From positions 152,911-216,910 of the forward strand of contig KB445793.1 of the NCBI GenBank assembly GCA_000320605.2: a stretch of DNA of 64,000 bases. The letters run 5' to 3'. This DNA comes from Gelatoporia subvermispora B. Taxonomy: Eukaryota; Basidiomycota; Agaricomycetes; Polyporales; Gelatoporiaceae. The translations under genes and the position numbers were made by a program. A model generated the notes under the pieces. It did no database searches. It was not told the DNA's origin and saw nothing but the letters and a program-made list of their open reading frames with translations. Every line of letters starts with the position of its first letter. Position 1 is the first letter of the stretch. This document shows positions 59,832 through 64,000 of the stretch, in pieces.

Positions 59832-62271
59832 ATGATGTTCTTGTCTCCATACGCTCTCCTTGCCTTCACCGCGAGCTTCGCATATGCAGCTCCCTCTATT
59901 GTGAATCCTGCAGTCCCTCCTGTAGTTGTCTTAGACAATGCCACGTTCATAGGTAGTACTAACGGGACAGTTAGCAAGTTCCTCGGTATCCCGTTCGCAG
60001 AACCCCCGTGAGTTTCGCCCTCACTTCATGACGGTCCTTATAGCTGATATGGATGGTTTTACAGGACGGGAGATTTGAGATTCCGCCTTCCCGTCCCTGT
60101 GGGGCCCTATAACGGCACCTACAATGTCACTCAATACGGCTTGAGCTGCCCGCAGCAGTCACAGAACTTGTTCTTCACACCCGCACCAATTCCAGAGGGC
60201 GAGGATTGTGAGCCCACGCATCTTGTCTTGGTCGGCATGTGCGCTCACCAAGCTCGCATTAGGCCTGAACCTGAACATCTGGGCTCCTTCAGACATACAG
60301 CCAGGCGCAAACCTTTCTGTCTTTGTGGTGTGTCTTATCATTCATTCACGCACTCATGTCGACCTACGGATCGCCCACAGTGGATATTCGGCGGTGTGTA
60401 TAGTCGTGAAAATAACTGGAACCCTAACCCATACCTCTTCGAGTAGGTGGCTTCCAAGCTGGCTCGAATTCAGCGTGTGTATGCCTTATGATGCGGTGAT
60501 TCGTAACTGAGCGGTCCTTTCGCTAATTAGGGACGATGGCGGAGTGATAGTGCAAAGGAGTATTGAGCTCGGAGAACCCATCGTATATGTTAGTATGAAT
60601 TATCGGTAAGTATATCAGCTTTGACATTCCGGTTGACTACTGTATAACCATATATTCATCGACACAAGAATCTCTGGTGAGAATGACTGAACATCAGTAT
60701 CCTACCATACTCTCACATCGCATTTATGCAGCTTTCGGATTTCTTGCCAGTAAGGAAGTTGAGGAAGCAGAGGTCGGTAATATCGGATTATGGGATCGTG
60801 GGTGTCTGACAACCAAGTCTGGATGATATAACCTATATTAACCCATCGCCTCTCGGCATCAACAGAACGCCAAGCACTGCGATGGGTGCAGGAATACATA
60901 AGCACATTTGGGGGTAACCCTGCGAACGTAACGATGTAAGTTGCCCGTTCGTATTTTTGTCCAGGCTCGTTAAGCCGCATGTACTTACAGAGGGGGAGAG
61001 AGCGCTGGAGCCATATCGGTGGGCTTGCAAATGGTGACCAACGGTGGTAACACCGAAGGGCTCTTCCGTGCCGCCTTCATGTCATCGGGATCTCCGGTGC
61101 CCGTAGGCAATATCACGCATGGACAGAAGTACTACGACGCTCTTGTGAACGATACCGGTTGTTTCGGAACGGCGGATACCCTCGAATGTTTGAGGCAGGT
61201 GCCGTACGAGAAGCTCAAGGCAGCTGTTGACAAGTCCCCAAACCTGTCCTCCACTCAGGTATGCGATTATGTTCTAGATCAATTCGAAGGAGTTGTATCG
61301 ATATATCTGCTTTACAGGGAGTTAATCTACCATGGCTTCCTCGAGCGGACGGGATATTCCTCACTGCGCCACCGCAGCATCTGATGCTCAACGGGAGCGT
61401 AGCAGACATACCATTCATTAGCGGGGTGATTGTGCTCCTGATCCTGACTATCGAGCTAGACAAGGGCTAACGGCATGTACGCAGGATTGCGACGATGAAG
61501 GAACGGCTTTCTCAGCGTTCGCTGCCGTTAGATTGGACATTCAGTAAGGATATAGCACGTACTGAATTTCGAGATAGCTCTGATTCCCACTCACGCTAGG
61601 ACTGACGAGCAGTTCGTTGATTGGATTAACGAAACATACTTCTCGACTACTCCCGCTGGTCGTCTCGACGAACTCTTTACACTCTACCCAGATGACCCCG
61701 CCCAGGGCTCACCTTTCGGCACCGGTAACCGCTATCAAATCACGAAGCAGTATAAGCGCATGTCCGCTCTTCAAGGTGACCTGATCTTCCAAGCACCTCG
61801 CAGGTTCTTGCTAGAGCAGCGGTCGGGAAAACAGAATACGTGGTCCTATTGTGCGTAGTGCTGTCGCATATCGAGATGACGATAACCCACTGATGTCGCA
61901 AATTGTGATTAGTGTTCAAAGGAGAAAAAGATCCTTTTCTACTCGGATTCCTGGGATCGGTGAGTTCTCTTGGCGGTCGTACTGATGTATCCTCGGTTCA
62001 CCTAACATGTATCGCAAAGCGTCACGCTTCCGACGTCCCAACGTATTTCGGGCCCGGCCAAATGACCGATTACCTTGTCAACTTCGTGAACCACCTCAAT
62101 CCGAACGGACCAACGGTTGACCTTTCTTGGCCGAAATACACTAACGCTTCCACGAACCTTTTGACATTCACGGGAGAGTCTGCGCCGTTTCAGCTCAACA
62201 TCACTCAGGATGATTTCCGGGTCGCGGCGATGAATGAAGTGACGGAATTGTCCCTCGAGTATCCTCTTTGA
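59832..62271 (+). CDS. Secreted type-B carboxylesterase/lipase, copy E (complete)
   Basis: Same family and exon layout as D. The first of two adjacent ATGs is taken (MMFLSPYALLAFTASFAYAA, signal peptide); the second gives a start parallel to D. Motifs: NATFIGSTNGTVSKFLGIPF, PPTGDLRFRLPVPVGPYNGT, EDCLNLNIWAPSDIQPGANL, WIFGGGFQAGSNSA with an intact oxyanion hole, and IVQRSIELGEPIVYVSMNY. Then an 8-nt exon at 60669-60676, FGFLASKEVEEAEVGNIGLW, IGGESAGAISVGLQMVTNGG with catalytic Ser, GCFGTADTLECLRQVPYEKL, DCDDEGTAFSAF, YKRMSALQGDLIFQAPRRFL and FGPGQMTDYLVNFVNHLNPN follow; the end is SLEYPL. All introns join in phase. The gene appears functional. Confidence 0.9.
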
Positions 62272-63652
62272 GCAATTCACAATATATGCCACATGCACTC
62301 TACTCTTAAATACATTATAACCTGCTAATTCGAAGGACTTTTCGTGTCTCATTTGGCGTCTCAATTGTCGGCTGCGACTCTAGGCGTCATGTTGCAATTT
62401 GATGCGACTAGCTCTTCCACCTCCTTCGCAAACAATCTCCTGCTAATCTGTGACATGGGCACAAACAAGCTTGCGTTCCTGCTTCATGATCCGGATACTG
62501 CGCTCGCTGCAAGTAGACCCTGAGCATGGCGAACCGCTGGTACACTTGCATCTCGCTCCAGGTGTAGCGTCGACCTCTGCTGCGCCAAATGCACCAACAC
62601 CTTCCTTCCAATCCCTTACCCTACAGGCCAATCTCCGACTTCTACTACCCAGCGAAAATACCGGTCAGTAAACAGATGTCTCATTTAGCTAAGGTTCATG
62701 CTCAATGAATGCTGCACGGTGTGCAGGGGACATTAGATGTGCCCAGTGCCGGCTACAATGACCCTGAAGTACCTGAGAAAGGCCGTAAGAGAGGACCGAT
62801 ATTGAGTTGTACTGATAAGAGTGTTCGAGAAACCTTCTGCTTTTCCAGCAGTACTACTAAATACCGCGTCATCAACCCGCGCACACCATCTATAATGCAG
62901 AGACAGGAAGATCAAATGTGATCGGTACGGTTTTGGTCGGTGTACACACGCAGCGCTGACAGAATAGTATTCCCCCAGCACAACCCCGGTGTATCAGAAA
63001 TGTAGCGGGAGAGGCCTATAAATGTAACTTTCCGCTCAAAGCACCCAAGTATACCAAGTTCCATGACATACATCTGTGCCAACTCTTAACCACAATTTCC
63101 AATAGACATGGAGACCCGCTCCGAAAAGTGCTGGACGATATGCTGGACAAACTCAAACGAATCAAGAACATGGCCTACTACTTGAAAGCGGATCTGGAGT
63201 GTTATAAGCTCAAAGGTTGTGCGATGAATATTCCCATACTGTCGAACGAGATACCTGGGAGTTCTGTATCGTCTAGCACTGCCACAATGCTTCATTATAG
63301 AGCGACTCATCATCGCGCCACAACAGTTATGCAGTACCGAGAGGCAACGAATCTCTCACTACCGCCAGATTATACCCTCAGAGGCTCAGCCGGCACCGCC
63401 GTGACGTCTTACTTTCCAGGTACTTGCTTCGCTAGTACATCATTAACTCATACTACACGCTATGGCGCATTTCGTCATCTACCGTTTAGTCAAATGAATT
63501 CCAGCAATGAAGAATCTTCCGGATCGTCGACAACTCCAGGAGGCCCTCTACCGAACTACAGTGCCGAGCAAAAGTATTGCAACATCACCTTTTTGGGCAT
63601 TGTTTGACTTCTAGCTTGCTTGTTTTCCAATCAATTTGGCTCAAATAAATTA
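62272..63652. other. 3' flank of carboxylesterase E and an unassigned coding-like segment
   Basis: The first 130 bases match the flank of fragment C. At 63105-63210 the plus strand reads GDPLRKVLDDMLDKLKRIKN then AYYLKADLECYKLK before a GTTGTG, preceded by an AG acceptor. This looks like a helical exon of an unrecognised protein; the frame stays open to 63607 (159 codons in total) but I cannot name it or find its start. Confidence 0.35.
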
Positions 63653-64000
63653 CAGTAGATACCTATACTACTCTAGTTTATAGCTACCATATACTATGAG
63701 GCAGAAATTAAATTTGCACCTTCAGGAGTGCATCCGCGTCGACGCGCGCTTAGGCGCCCGTTAAGCGCTCGCCACGTCACAAAGTTTCGGAATGATCTTC
63801 CATAACTCAAACCACTACTATCATCCTCCAGAAAATTATCTGACACTGCTCATGGGGTGGGCACCCCAATGCACCCCAACCAAAAAGGCTCGGATTCTTA
63901 CTTTGTACAAGGAAAATCATCCTATATAAGACATCGCCAATACCTTACAAATCCATCGCTCTACCGTCTGGCATCAGCTTCGCAACCTCCGTCACCATCC
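63653..64000 (+). mobile_element. Start of a decayed Tc1/mariner-like transposon (runs off the right edge)
   Basis: A possible left end at about 63653 reads TA-CAGTAGATACCTATACTAC, the TA plus CAGT pattern of this superfamily. From ATG 63852 a frame reads GWAPQCTPTKKARILTLYKE then NHPI, a stop (TAA), then DIANTLQIHRSTVWHQLRNL. This is the N-terminal helix-turn-helix of Tc1/mariner-type transposases (KKARIL..LY, then IA..L.I..STV). The in-frame stop means this copy is probably dead. The rest, including the DDE domain and right end, is outside the window. Confidence 0.65.

Overview
The window is nuclear DNA of a filamentous basidiomycete, most likely an Agaricomycete and possibly a wood-decay polypore. 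The evidence is the density of short (40-70 nt) GT-AG introns, frequent very small exons, a DUF6533-type membrane protein, a secreted GH12 endoglucanase and a family of secreted type-B carboxylesterases. Gene models were built by hand by joining exons whose phases agree and whose junctions rebuild conserved protein motifs. Homology statements rest on recognised family motifs; no search was run.

Left part (1-13250): AIF-like FAD oxidoreductase (partial, minus), ROT1-like ER protein (minus), 20S proteasome beta-6 subunit (minus), a gene-poor stretch of about 4 kb, an intron-containing tRNA-Ala(CGC) (plus), a 97-residue Cys-motif protein (minus) and an NTF2-like small protein (minus).

Middle (13250-35000): a gene-poor stretch with an 856-bp MITE with TA target-site duplication, then SWI/SNF-RSC subunit Ssr4 (plus), a membrane-anchored aldo-keto reductase (minus), an MFS monocarboxylate-type transporter (plus), ATP phosphoribosyltransferase HIS1 (minus), a Ser/Thr kinase with a long disordered tail (plus), an F-box-like protein (minus) and the AP-2 sigma subunit (minus, six small exons).

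Right part (35000-64000): a complete 15-exon carboxylesterase gene (minus) followed by a decayed copy (minus). Next come the ArfGAP Glo3 (minus) and a GNAT acetyltransferase (plus) sharing a head-to-head promoter, the GH12 endoglucanase (plus), a ThDP-dependent acetolactate-synthase-like enzyme (plus), a DUF6533 protein (minus), and anthranilate phosphoribosyltransferase (plus). Downstream of the latter lies an array in which carboxylesterase sequences (one fragment, two complete genes) alternate with broken 3' pieces of the anthranilate phosphoribosyltransferase gene. This suggests repeated unequal duplication of a junction segment. The right edge carries the start of a decayed Tc1/mariner-like element.

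Most genes are unrelated housekeeping genes. The locally coherent theme is the carboxylesterase family on both sides of 41-53 kb, near a plant-cell-wall glucanase, which would fit extracellular substrate use. I saw no CRISPR array and no convincing secondary-metabolite cluster or novel multi-gene system.
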